Assembly: GCA_949152475.1 (NCBI GenBank) | Contig: OX424570.1 | Coordinates: 15,000,694 to 15,064,693, forward strand | Source of the DNA: Terebella lapidaria | Taxonomy: Eukaryota > Annelida > Polychaeta > Terebellida > Terebellidae | DNA length: 64,000 nucleotides | Reading direction: 5' to 3' | In this document: positions 19,719-29,924 of the stretch, in pieces | Layout of the letters: every line of letters starts with the position of its first letter | Numbering within the stretch: the stretch's first letter is position 1 | Notes under the pieces: generated by a model | What the model was told of the DNA's origin: nothing | What the model saw: only the letters and a program-made list of their open reading frames with translations | The model's database searches: none | Program-made: the position numbers and the translations under genes

Positions 19719-21805
19719 GGGAGGAAGGAACTGTGGAGCAAGAACCTTCCGTTAAACCGAGCTACGCTCAAAGCTCCAAACCAGTGGTTGTGTCCACAGC
19801 TACGAACATGACGCCAACCAAGCTGGCGCCGACACCACGGGCCCTTCCGCTCCGCGAAGGGGTGTGCGCCAAGTGTGCTTCGTCGACTTCAGGTGCGGAA
19901 TCCCTCCACGAAGGGGTGTCGGAACCATTGCCACGCAGGCCATCACGGACTAATCGTCACGAAGGGGTGTCGACACGCACCACCGGCGATACTGGAACGG
20001 ACTCTATGTCTGAAATAGAATGGGTGTCGGATGATGGAGGCTTTTACGCTTTCCCATCGGGACCTGAAACCAAGCCGGGAAGACTGAAACTTCCACTCCT
20101 ACTGCCTGAGGAGGACCTCGATGGACCGATTGTTATCAGTCGAAGTCTGGCCGCCCATGAGTGCTGGAAATTGCCAGTGCATGTTGGAGAACGAACTTTC
20201 AAAGCAGTAATGGACTCAGGAGCACAGGTTTCCCTGCTCCGAAAGGACATGATGCGACACGTGCCTGTCGAACAGCGCACTCTACGCCCGACCATGGCGA
20301 CCATTCGGGATGTCAACGGAGACTCCAGCCCGATCGACGGACTTCTAGACCTTACGATCAAGGTCGGAACGAAAGAAATGACAGTAACATTTTGTGTAGC
20401 AGCGATTCATGACGAAATGATTTTGGGCATGAATTTCTCCCGACAAACGAAAGCCATCGTTAATTACGGTGATGGAACTGTCAAAATTAATAAAGAGATC
20501 CTGTTCGCATACAAGGACTTCGAAGCTAATGTTGTACGCATGGCTGTACGTCGAGCCGTTACGGTACCGCCACGCAGCGAGGCCGTAGTCGAACTTGTAC
20601 CGACCTCAAAGGTCAGGGTGCGCCAACACCCTCGGCTCATTCAGCCCATGACGAACTTTCCGGAGGAAACAGACTTGATTATGGGTCGCATGTTGACCTC
20701 ATTGAACCGGAAGTGTGTTAAAGTGACTGTGGTGAACCCCGCGGATACGGGCGTAACTCTGACTCGCTCGGATCCAATAGCCATAGCGAGCCCCGTTGAC
20801 AGTATTGTGGGCGCTCTGCCGAAGTCAGGAGAGGAACCGGAAGTTCCCCACACGAACGTTAACCATTACGAAGACCTCCCGCCACACCTACGGGAGATGG
20901 TGGACCGTGCCGGACTAGCACCTGAACAGCAACGGTGCTGTGCCAATTTGGTATATCGGTATAGAGACACTTTCATGTGCCCCGAAGGACAGCTCGGACG
21001 GACGCATGTAGTGCAACATCGGATCGACACGGGTACAAGCACCCCAATTCGTCAGCGACAACGTCGCGTACCCCAAGCGCAACAACACATCATAGATGAG
21101 GAAGTTGACAAAATGTTGCGACTTGGATGTATCGAACCTTCGGAATCACCATGGAGTTCACAAGTGGTGTTGGTACGAAAGAAAAACGGACAGGTACGAT
21201 TCTGTGTGGACTATCGTCTGCTCAATGACGTAACACGGAAAGATTCGTACCCTCTTCCGAACATTCAAGACACGCATGACGCACTCGCTGGAGCGAACTA
21301 CTTCTCGGCCTTAGATCTTGCCTCGGGATATTGGCAGGTCGAAGTGGACCCGACGGACCGACCCAAGACGGCCTTCGCCACCCGGAAAGGCCTATACCAA
21401 TTCAGGGTGATGCCGTTCGGACTGAGCAACGCGCCAGCGACTTTCGAACGTCTCATGGAGACCATCTTACGTGGATATCTGTGGACCAGATGTATGTGCT
21501 ATCTGGATGACGTGATAGCATACGGACGCACTTTTGATCAGGCGCTTGCCAATCTGGAAGCGGTCCTTGATCGGATACGAACTGCCGGTTTACGCTTACA
21601 ACCCAAAAAGTGCGAACTCTTTCAACGCGAAATCCTGTATCTGGGATTTATCGTCAGTGGACAAGGAATCAGGGTGGACCCGAACAAGGTCAAGGCTATT
21701 AGGGAATGGCCGACTCCCTGTGAGATTACGGACGTACGAGCTTTCCTGGGGTTTGCAAATTACCACAGGAGGTTCATAAAAGACTATGCCGAAATCGCTG
21801 AACCC
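19628..21805 (+). CDS. Gypsy pol, first segment: protease and reverse transcriptase
   Basis: The frame is open from 19,628; a GTG at 19,733 gives 783 codons to the nominal stop. Near the start three copies of an [R/H]EGV motif occur. The aspartic protease is marked by VMDSGAQVSLL (DSGA at residues 161-164 from the GTG) with a later ILGMNF flap-side motif. The RT is marked by VRKKNGQVRFCVDYRLLN, then SALDLASGYWQ, VMPFGLSNAPATFE, the catalytic YLDD (590-593) and LGFIVSGQGI. Homology in this frame ends at AEIAEP near 21,805. The remaining codons to 22,084 are out of frame with RNase H, so there is a deletion with a frame change here. RT copies element RNA to DNA; the protease matures Gag-Pol. 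Confidence 0.88.
19855..19970 (+). promoter_or_regulatory. three internal copies of the 3' polypurine-tract 11-mer
   Basis: CGAAGGGGTGT occurs at 19,855-19,865, 19,909-19,919 and 19,960-19,970. The same 11-mer is the 3' polypurine tract (28,896-28,906). Spacings are 54 and 51 nt, multiples of three, and the copies encode a recurring EGV, so a protein-level repeat is also possible. If the RNA segment resists RNase H as the 3' tract must, these could prime extra plus-strand starts. Confidence 0.45.
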
Positions 21806-21810
21806 GGGGT

Positions 21811-23630
21811 GAATGTCGCTTCACGTGGGGATCGCCCCAACGGAACGCCTTTAGGAGGCTCCAGAACGCACTTATCAAGGCCCCCAAGCTCGCCCATCCG
21901 TCACAAGATGCGGACGATTATTTCATTCTTGATACCGACGCCAGCGGCTACGCCATCGGAGGCGCGCTTTCACAGCGTGTCAATGGAAAGGAAATCCCGA
22001 TCGGCTTTGCAAGCAAGACGCTGTCCCGCACGCAACGGAATTACTGTACGACCTATAGAGAACTGTTGGCTGTCGTTGAAATGATTCAGCATTACCGACA
22101 TTATTTGTGGGGATGCAGATTCCTGTTACGAACTGACCATAGCTCTCTGCGATGGTTAAAGAACTACAACGATGCGGACGGTATGTTGGCTCGCTGGTTA
22201 GCCAAACTGCAGCAATATGACTTTCGTATTGAACATCGTCCTGGCAAGCTCCACGGGAATGCTGACGGACTTTCCCGCTGCCATAGTTGCAAACATTCGG
22301 ACTGCCCTGGACGCTTAGTCGTTCCACCCACGGACCCGGAAACAAGTTCTGGAGAACTTCCCGTCAGACGGATTACAGTGGTTCCTGTTGGACCCGAGAA
22401 AGACCTCCTGGACAGTGATACCATGACATCACCGGTCTTGTCTCGGATGATCTCAATACGCCAAGCTGCATGTGTGCGAGCATTGGATGTGAAATTGAAC
22501 GGACAAGAATGGTTGTCGGACTATTCAACAGCGGACATTGTTGCCGCTCAGCAAGTCGACCCGAGTGTCGGAGTCGTACGACAGTGGGTATTGAACGGAA
22601 CGAAACCCACGTCAAAGGAAGTCGCCCGCTACGGTGAGGAAGTGAAAACTTTGGTTTCACGATGGACTTTGTTAGCGCTACAGGATGGAGTCCTCATACG
22701 TACTACCAAGCCGGACCCAGCTGGTCGGACTGTTGTACAAACTGTGTTACCAGCGGCATTACGAACGGTGGTTCTCCACCAACTCCACGACCTCAAGGTT
22801 GTAGGCCACCTCGGAATACAACGGACTGTTGAGAGAGTAAAGCGCCGGTTTTACTGGCCAGGTCTCGCCTTGGATGTTGCCCGCTGGTGCGCCCGCTGCC
22901 CGCAGTGTGTGTCACGGAAAGGAAAACCAGCGCCCAAGAAATCGCCTCTAACGCAACTACCAACTGGGGCGCCATTTGATCGTATTGCCATGGATATCTT
23001 AGATACCCATAAAGTTACCGGACGAGGTCACAGGTACATTCTTGTTATATCGGACTACTTTTCAAAGTACACGGACGCATTCCCGCTCCGCCGCCATACG
23101 GCCAAAAATGTCGCCGATGTTCTGGTGAATCGTTGGATCGTGTACCACGGGGTACCGAAAGCCATACACAGCGACCAAGGAACGGAATTTGAGTCGTCGT
23201 TATTTCGGAGCGTTGTACGCCTTTTGGGCGCCAAGAAAATTCGGACCACGCCCTACCGCCCACAAAGTGACGGTCAAGTCGAACGATTCAATCGGACTTT
23301 GTTGAATATGTTGAGTGCATTCGTCAGTGATCGTGGGAATGACTGGGATCTGCACTTACCATATGTACATGAATGCAATTTGCCTGTTGACTTGATGTTT
23401 CCTTCGTATGACCCAGAACCGCTACCTCCATGCGGACCTGAATACGTCGAGTATCTCCGAACTGCCATCAGAGCTGCCCATGGGTTTGCACAAGACCATC
23501 TGCAAAAAGCTGCAACCCGCCAGAAAATGGGGTATGACGCACATGCGAAATCTCGCCCTCAGTTCCAGCCGGGAGAATTGGTACGGTACTACTACCTGCC
23601 CCTCACTCAGAACAACAAATTCGCTGACCC
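21811..23630 (+). CDS. Gypsy pol, second segment: RNase H and integrase
   Basis: The frame resumes with FTWGSPQRNAFRRLQNAL (tether region), then RNase H: DTDASGYAIGGALSQ, YRELLAVVEM, RTDHSSLRWL and ADGLSR. The integrase has a His/Cys zinc-binding N-terminus (HDLKVVGHLG, then CARCPQC). Its core carries D in FDRIAMDIL, D in HSDQGTEF and E in DGQVERFNR, with 35 residues between the last two, as expected for D,D-35-E. After DLHLPYV the sequence jumps to HECNLPVDLM. Relatives usually have about 20-25 residues (a YRSSVH-type segment) between, so an in-frame deletion near 23,361 is likely. The frame is lost again near 23,622-23,631. Confidence 0.85.
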
Positions 23631-24158
23631 TGGACCGGACCCTGGAGAGTCCTGGAACGCGTAACTGAGGTAGACTATCGAATTGCTCTAGTCTCCAATC
23701 CACGAAATACTAGAGTCGTCCATCTGGATGTCATCAAACCGTACGAAGGCGATGCACAGTTGCTGAACCTTCAACCTCAAGTCGGATCGCCACCTGAGTC
23801 GTCAAGTAGCACAGACTCCAAGACCGAACCATTGAACGATCCCTTGGAGCTCCTCAAGGAATTCCTCTACCCTTGGGACGTCACCGTACAAGACAAGTCG
23901 TCAGATACAGATCGGACTACCGAGACTGATACTTCGTCATCACCCGCCAGTCGGAGAAGTCCCGCAATCGGACCGCGACGCCGTCGCCAGAAGCGAAAAT
24001 CGCGCAAGTCGAACTCTAGCGCTTCACAGCGAGCGCCAAAACCCCGCGGACCCAAACCCGCGATTGCTACGGACTCTTCCACAAGCGAGGCTACGCCCCA
24101 GCCTGCTCCGTACAATCGACCCAGACGCACGATTCGCCGCCCAGCCCGGTTCAGATAA
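23631..24158 (+). CDS. Gypsy pol, C-terminal tail after a frameshift
   Basis: Just after the integrase frame reads KFADP at a CCC run, homology shifts to another frame, which continues GPWRV, RIALVSNPRNTRVVHLDVIK and then a Ser/Thr-rich, Arg/Lys-rich tail ending RPARFR at 24,158. A single-base loss in the C run would explain the shift. GPWRV and VVHLDVIKPY form the usual small SH3-like end of Gypsy integrases. The basic tail is probably disordered and may bind nucleic acid or chromatin. No chromodomain is recognised. Confidence 0.75.
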   Translation, partial: WTGPWRVLERVTEVDYRIALVSNPRNTRVVHLDVIKPYEGDAQLLNLQPQVGSPPESSSSTDSKTEPLNDPLELLKEFLYPWDVTVQDKSSDTDRTTETDTSSSPASRRSPAIGPRRRRQKRKSRKSNSSASQRAPKPRGPKPAIATDSSTSEATPQPAPYNRPRRTIRRPARFR

Positions 24159-25581
24159 CCACGGCTGTGCCAAGGGACTGATCTCAATGATGATGAATAT
24201 ATGCCTGTCTATTGGACTATAATGTCATATCACCCCAAAAATATATTTATAATATAATAATATTATGTACATATTCATTTCAATAACCATTTTTATGTAC
24301 TGATGTCAGTGAGGCAATTTTCATATATAATCTTGATATGACGTTATAATATTGATGCTGATTACGATACTATAATGTGGTATATGTGTGTTATGCAGTG
24401 CATACAACTTCGTACTTCTCCATACCATCTCGCGCCTGTTGCGCACTACCTAAATATTGCATGACTAACAATTCCACCCATGTGTCAGCCGTCATGTCCT
24501 GCCGTGAGTAAGATCACTTTGTCGCGGACGAGGTGAGAGGATAGCCGTCTTCCGAGCAAGCATCTGATAAGAGCCTCTGCTCCCCCTACGCACAATTCAG
24601 GGGAATGCCCTCCGGAGCAGAATTCAGTTATAAACAAACCTCTGCATTCCAACGCGCGATCTGTCATCACATTCATTAAAAATTATGCAACGCACCACGG
24701 CAGGGCCGCCCAGATCACCCCATCACCCTCATGATAGTATCAGCGGTTCCATTATCTACGGCACTAGATGACAATGAACGGACTGAGCAAACTTCTGTGA
24801 GCTTGGTATTTATACCTCAGCATACGTACGGACAGTGATCATCTGTTATAAACAAGTTGGTCAAAAGTTTATTGTGTGCTAACTGTGCAGATAAGGAACG
24901 GACTAATTGTAGGAGTTCACACGGAAAAGCATGAAGCGCAAATAAACACTGAAGCCGCCCGCGGCACCCCCATAAAAACATTCCCAGTTAACTTCAATAG
25001 AGAGTGGAAGCACGCAAAAGGTGCAGTAATTTTGACTGTATGCTAGACGGACAGTGAAATGATTGGATTGCGCTATCCAGAAGTTTGTGTCGGACCATGG
25101 GAAAATAGAGCAGCTGTGTGCTAACCTACTGCCCCGCCTGACTGGTGTGATAAACCAGAGCTTTGATGTACACGCGTTGCCTAGGTGATGGACCGCCCCC
25201 TCTTCGCACGACTGAGAGCCGAGATGGATCAAGCGAACGTAAAAAGACGTATAAGACAATAAGACAGAGCGCACCCCCGATTGTGGAAAACCGCAAAAGA
25301 CACTGTCAGCACTTTGTGTGTGTACGGATGCCAGATAAGCAGGAAAGTTTTAGAAGTGGGTCATTCTGGCTGCGGACACTGGAGAGTAAACATCTAGCGG
25401 AAAAGTGTTGAATATCAACAGTGTTCTTGTAAGACAATTGACTATATCTTGTGGATATTTCGAACGGTATTTTCGAACCTAGTATTTCACGGACTGTGTG
25501 AATAATCCTGGTACGCACCTTGTATTAGGATAAAAGTCGGACTAGTGAGTGTGGGCTCACGCCAGTGAGCGAAGTCGAACC
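24159..25581 (+). other. pol-to-ORF3 spacer of the Gypsy element
   Basis: About 1.4 kb without a convincing ORF. It still carries CGGACT/CGAACG-type motifs (for example 24,778, 24,829, 24,898, 25,047 and 25,490) like the coding parts. A splice acceptor or internal start for ORF3 would have to lie here; none is decisive. Confidence 0.5.
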
Positions 25582-28350
25582 ATGTCGTCTTCCGACAAGG
25601 AGAGAGACAAGCCACCGGACAAGAAGACGGCATCTGATGCCGATAATAACGAACTGCCACTTGCCGTGAGGATAGTGGAGGCTGGGGATGAGCCGGAACA
25701 TCCTATCGTACTTGGAGAATCGGCGACAGCCGACAGCGCACCGGGAACAGTTTCCCCTACCTCGGACCCGATCACGATATCGGATACAGAAACGGCCTCT
25801 GGGGCCGAAACGGACATTCGAAAGAAAGTGATGGCGAAACTCGCTCAACGTGGAGAGCGTCATACGCCGAGTCCATCATCGGACTCTATGTCGGACTTAA
25901 GTGCGCCTGACTTCCAGCGCCTGGAAGAAGGCGGGAAAATTGTTGAACAAGCCATGGCTGCTAGAGACGCAGCTAAAGCCACGGCTAGTGTTACTTCGGA
26001 CTCCGGACCAAAACAAATGACGGCTACTCCGCCAGTGACAGCCACCCGACCGACCGCCGTGTCGGCTGCTTCGCCTGCTTCAGCCAAACCGGCCAAACCC
26101 GTACGACCTCTCGCGTTGCTCCCGCACGCGACGACATCGCGAGGATATTCCTCGGCATATACGGACTTATTCCGGACTCAGGGAAATCATGAGTCGCAGG
26201 ATCTACGACAACGGACTTATCGCCGTCAAGTTGACGAGTTGATGGAGCTCGTACCTCGTCCCCCCACACCCCACGGGACGAGTCCAATCGACTGGAACGC
26301 GGTTCCACTCTATGACCGGAACCGGCACGCAGGATATGGACATGTCCATGATTTTTCCGTACCGTCGACACTGACAGAGAGTCAGTACTTGACTCTGATG
26401 CCGCTACGCCTCGGAACAGGAGGATTCGACTGCCCCTTCTGTACCAGTGAGGAGGAGTCGGAACGTGAACGGACCTGGCCCACGGTGCCTCGCCGGGCCC
26501 CACTTCGGACCCCACAGGAGCTGGATGCTCATGTTCTGGCGTATCATATGCCATTCGTACGTTTCTTTGTGTGCCCCGCACAGGACGGGTACATGACCCT
26601 AACGCTTTCGGACATGATACAACATATCTCGATGCCCACGGCGAGTCACACGGACCGGTTCCCCATTTTCCAACGGGGATCACTAATGGCCACCGAGAAT
26701 ATGGTAATTCGTTTCGCCAAGCGATGTGGGGTTGACATGCAACCCAATCCGAACTATCGGCCACCACGCGTACCATCGCACGTACCCATCTTCCGACGGA
26801 CGCCGGAATCGGTACTTACTTTCGGCATCTGGGCGATGGCGCCCGCGGTGATGTCACAGTACCCGCCGAATACCGCACCGGAGGTCCAACTGGTACTGGA
26901 CCGTATTGAGTACGGCCAACTGAAAACGAGGGCCGACGAAGCCAAGGTCGAACGGATGGTACGGGACATCCAACTGATTAATCGTCACGTCCGCTACCGA
27001 AAGCCTGGGGCTTTCTATTTCGACCGCCCTGTTGTATATCGGACCTCAGCCATGAAGGCCGCTGAATCTCGGACCTCGGCCATGAAGACCGCCGAACCTC
27101 GGACCTCGGCTTCACCAGCCACAGGAGTTTCAACTCCCGCATGGAGTTCGCCCTCGGGGGCGATACCCAAGAGTCGGACTGTTGAGAGGCCTACAGCGCC
27201 TAACGTTACGGACTATAGAGTTCGGGAGGGACTTGTGCCACCCCCGGACGAATATCCGCCCCTGCCAAGTCGACCTACGGTCGAGACAGACGCGGCTGAA
27301 TCTTCGGACTCAGTTAGAACTTCGGACCCAGCCGAACCCATGGAAACGGCTAAAATTACGGACTCTGTGGATAGGGAGCCTTCCCCAAGAACGGTTTCTC
27401 GAACCCCAGTTACGGACACTGAGTCGCCAATGGAGTGCGACCAGCCGCCACCACTTCGGACTATCGAGGATGAACCAGAACCTCGACAACGTCGGACACC
27501 CGACAGCAGGCCGGACTCTCCCATGGAGCCGTCTCGCGGCCTGATCACCTTCGGACCTCCTCCTCCGTACTTGGATTACGAGGAGTTGTTGCCCCCAACA
27601 ACCACCTTGGTTACACGAGCCAACGACCCGGACAGGCCTCGGCTAAGGATGGAAGTCCTGGAGGACCAGGATCCATTACCTCGCGACCTGGAGGTCAATT
27701 TCGGACTTCACGGATCTGGTGAGTTCGGTGCGGACTACCAGCTACTTCGCCAGCACGGGCAAAGGTTGCTCGAACGAACTTTACCCGGACTACAAGTCCT
27801 CCCCGGAATTAACCCGGATTTCGCCGAACTCTACCAGGACGACAACACACGTCGTCTTCCTGCCGGACTCGGACCGCATCAGTCATACTGGATGGAGCAA
27901 ATCACCCAGGCTGCAACGGACGCGGACCCTCTACTACTAGCGGAAGATGCCGAGCATCACCTCCCGTTGTTGGCACTGGCCAGCGCGGACGACCTGGCGC
28001 TTCAACATCTGCGAGCTATCCGCCGCGGATACGTACTCGCCATGGACGCGCACATCCGCCAGGCGGAGTATAACGCCATGTCCCTAGGATTCGGGATGGG
28101 GTCGCTACACGAGCGACAGACCCCGACAGCCCCGCACCCTCTCCTGGAGGAGAATCGACGACTCCGGGAGGAACTCCGTACTGCGGAGCGAAATAATTCG
28201 GACGAGAAGAGGTACAGGAGCTCAGAGCCCGCCTCTCTACTACTTCGTCCTCGTCTTCGTCGCCGGAACCTCAGGGAATCCCTGACGAACTTTGGACGAC
28301 GATTGTGGCAGTTCTACCGCACTTGCCGGCCGACGACCAAAGGCGGCTGA
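25582..28350 (+). CDS. Gypsy ORF3, large accessory protein of unknown function
   Basis: An ORF of about 920 codons from ATG 25,582 (MSSSDKERDKPPDKK), in the position of an envelope gene. No signal peptide, membrane segment or fusion-peptide-like stretch is visible. It is Ser/Thr/Asp/Pro-rich at the N-terminus. A C2H2-like zinc site is centred near 26,435-26,553 (FDCPFC, then LDAHVLAYH), followed by a second His-rich stretch (FFVCPAQ, then MIQHISMPTASH). A short repeat occurs at 27,046-27,115 (RTSAMKAAE, RTSAMKTAE, RTSASPA). A more ordered C-terminal half (about 27,640-28,190) ends in a probable coiled coil (LLEENRRLREELRTAE). Near 28,200 the likely natural frame shifts: the other frame continues the coil (EEVQELRARL) and ends in a basic tail with stop TAA at 28,413-28,415. 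I do not recognise the family; an RNA- or Gag-binding role is only a guess. Confidence 0.7.
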   Translation: MSSSDKERDKPPDKKTASDADNNELPLAVRIVEAGDEPEHPIVLGESATADSAPGTVSPTSDPITISDTETASGAETDIRKKVMAKLAQRGERHTPSPSSDSMSDLSAPDFQRLEEGGKIVEQAMAARDAAKATASVTSDSGPKQMTATPPVTATRPTAVSAASPASAKPAKPVRPLALLPHATTSRGYSSAYTDLFRTQGNHESQDLRQRTYRRQVDELMELVPRPPTPHGTSPIDWNAVPLYDRNRHAGYGHVHDFSVPSTLTESQYLTLMPLRLGTGGFDCPFCTSEEESERERTWPTVPRRAPLRTPQELDAHVLAYHMPFVRFFVCPAQDGYMTLTLSDMIQHISMPTASHTDRFPIFQRGSLMATENMVIRFAKRCGVDMQPNPNYRPPRVPSHVPIFRRTPESVLTFGIWAMAPAVMSQYPPNTAPEVQLVLDRIEYGQLKTRADEAKVERMVRDIQLINRHVRYRKPGAFYFDRPVVYRTSAMKAAESRTSAMKTAEPRTSASPATGVSTPAWSSPSGAIPKSRTVERPTAPNVTDYRVREGLVPPPDEYPPLPSRPTVETDAAESSDSVRTSDPAEPMETAKITDSVDREPSPRTVSRTPVTDTESPMECDQPPPLRTIEDEPEPRQRRTPDSRPDSPMEPSRGLITFGPPPPYLDYEELLPPTTTLVTRANDPDRPRLRMEVLEDQDPLPRDLEVNFGLHGSGEFGADYQLLRQHGQRLLERTLPGLQVLPGINPDFAELYQDDNTRRLPAGLGPHQSYWMEQITQAATDADPLLLAEDAEHHLPLLALASADDLALQHLRAIRRGYVLAMDAHIRQAEYNAMSLGFGMGSLHERQTPTAPHPLLEENRRLREELRTAERNNSDEKRYRSSEPASLLLRPRLRRRNLRESLTNFGRRLWQFYRTCRPTTKGG

Positions 28351-28415
28351 TGCAACAGGCATCGCCAGCCGCCCGGCCTCCCGCGTCACGGAGACGCGAC
28401 CGTCAGTCGGACTAA

Positions 28416-28895
28416 AAATTCGGACCCCAGGGCACAGCACCAGGATAGCTGTGTCCTGTATATATCGTACTAATCATACCATATGATATATATGTGTGTA
28501 ATTCGAACCAATTAATCCTGGTCATTTTCAGGTGTTTCGGACTTTAAAATATTTCCGTTCCGCTAGGGAACGTAGAGGAGTATTTTTTCATTCCAATAAT
28601 ATATATGTATATATATTTGTGATTCTTTTAACTGTGATTTATGTCTTGATTTATGTGTTTCATCGTCACCTGTCGTTGTTTTAAATGTATTTGTCAAATG
28701 TGTTCATATCATCTTAGTGACTGTTGACTGACCGACTAATGACTTTATTTTGACAATTAGAATTTTTATTGTATCCATTGCTTTACCATTGTCTCGCGCG
28801 GTGAATGTGTTTCCCTTTAGGACTTTTAGCTTATCATGTTTAGATTTTTGGACAGTTAGGTTTCGGAGAGGGTAAATTCCCAGGGGGTAATTTGA
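28416..28895 (+). other. 3' untranslated region of the Gypsy element
   Basis: No ORF of note. AT-rich up to the purine tract, then the 3' LTR. Confidence 0.5.
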
Positions 28896-28906
28896 CGAAG
28901 GGGTGT
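28896..28906 (+). promoter_or_regulatory. 3' polypurine tract
   Basis: CGAAGGGGTGT ends two bases before the 3' LTR, the expected place for the plus-strand primer. Confidence 0.7.
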
Positions 28907-28908
28907 TT

Positions 28909-29559
28909 TGTAGAATATTTATGACTGTTATGGCCCGAAACCCGCCCCTGACACATTCTCCCACTCGACATACACGGCACAGATTCATCACATGACTTCA
29001 TACTTACTTACCTTACGTCACCGGGCATGCACCGTCCTCGCACCACATCTACATGTAAACAACACGGCTCACGTTATCACTTCCTACAATTCCACCAATC
29101 ACCACATTCCCAGACACATGACTCCGCCCACACAGACATGACATCACTTTCCCGCCATTTCACATGAACACCTGCCACATTACGCGGGAAAACCCACACA
29201 CATCATAGACTTAGCCCCGCGCTTTCCCACGGACAAGTCAGTTGCAATATTGGAGTTGAACAGTGTAGTAGTTGTGAGAAATCTGTTGAAGAGAGAAGTT
29301 GTATTGAGAGGTACTAAGCCAAAGATTGTGATTAGAGGATATCAAATTTATACAGGACTATTAATACTTCGGACTATTGTGGGGATTACGATTGAGTGAG
29401 TGACCGTGATCGTACATCGGACTTAATCATCCAAATAAACATCGGATATTGTTGCAATTGACGTCGGACTTCCTGTTGGTGTGTTCACGCACAACATACA
29501 TCGTACTATTCGATCAGTGGGCGTAATAGCCGCCCGAAGAACTCCGCTATTCCGTCACA
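28909..29559 (+). repeat. 3' LTR
   Basis: 651 bp, 649 identical to the 5' LTR. The flanking TTTT (29,560-29,563) matches the base run before the 5' LTR. Confidence 0.93.
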
Positions 29560-29563
29560 TTTT

Positions 29564-29924
29564 AAACAAAACAGAGAAACATGACGAGATTACATAATGA
29601 CAATGAAATGATATGGTATATAGTATTATAGTATACAACTGTACTTGTATGTAAATAATATTGACAAGGCAAAAGGGTGGATTGGGTGGGAAAATTGAAA
29701 GATTGAAAGGAAAACAAACCTCGAGGAGCTTCTAGATGAAAAGAGTGATTGTCATTGGTTGAATAATCAGGTAACGTTGTCAAGGGATACCAATTCTACA
29801 TAAAATGCGGACTGTAGAAATTAGAAGAACGGATAAAAAGGCGGGAATGATAACCTTTGGGATAGACTACAGGCACGCTAACACACACAAACCCGTTTGT
29901 AGCCTGCGTCCACAAACTGATTAC
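29564..29924. other. right half of the segment interrupted by the Gypsy element
   Basis: Continuation of 12,501-12,876. It finishes near 29,900 with GCTAACACACACAAAC, after which the duplicated block resumes at TTCGGCCCATTGAGTCTG. Confidence 0.45.

Larger units (their letters stand above)
12877..29559 (+). mobile_element. Gypsy-type (Ty3) LTR retrotransposon, 16.7 kb including a nested LINE
   Basis: Two 651-bp LTRs (TGTAGAAT...CCGTCACA) differ at only two positions and are flanked by TTTT on both sides (12,873-12,876 and 29,560-29,563). Inside, in order: primer-binding site, gag, protease-RT-RNase H-integrase (the Ty3/Gypsy order), then a spacer of about 1.4 kb, a further ORF of about 930 codons, and a polypurine tract. 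Without the nested LINE the element is about 13.1 kb, long for Gypsy because of the third ORF. Pol carries two frame lesions and one apparent in-frame gap, so this copy cannot make a complete Pol even before the LINE is counted. Near-identical LTRs indicate recent insertion. Confidence 0.93.

Noticed and set aside
25582..28350. Retroviral envelope gene
   Set aside because: The position is right, but there is no signal peptide, transmembrane span or fusion-peptide-like segment, and the protein is acidic, Pro-rich and zinc-finger-like.
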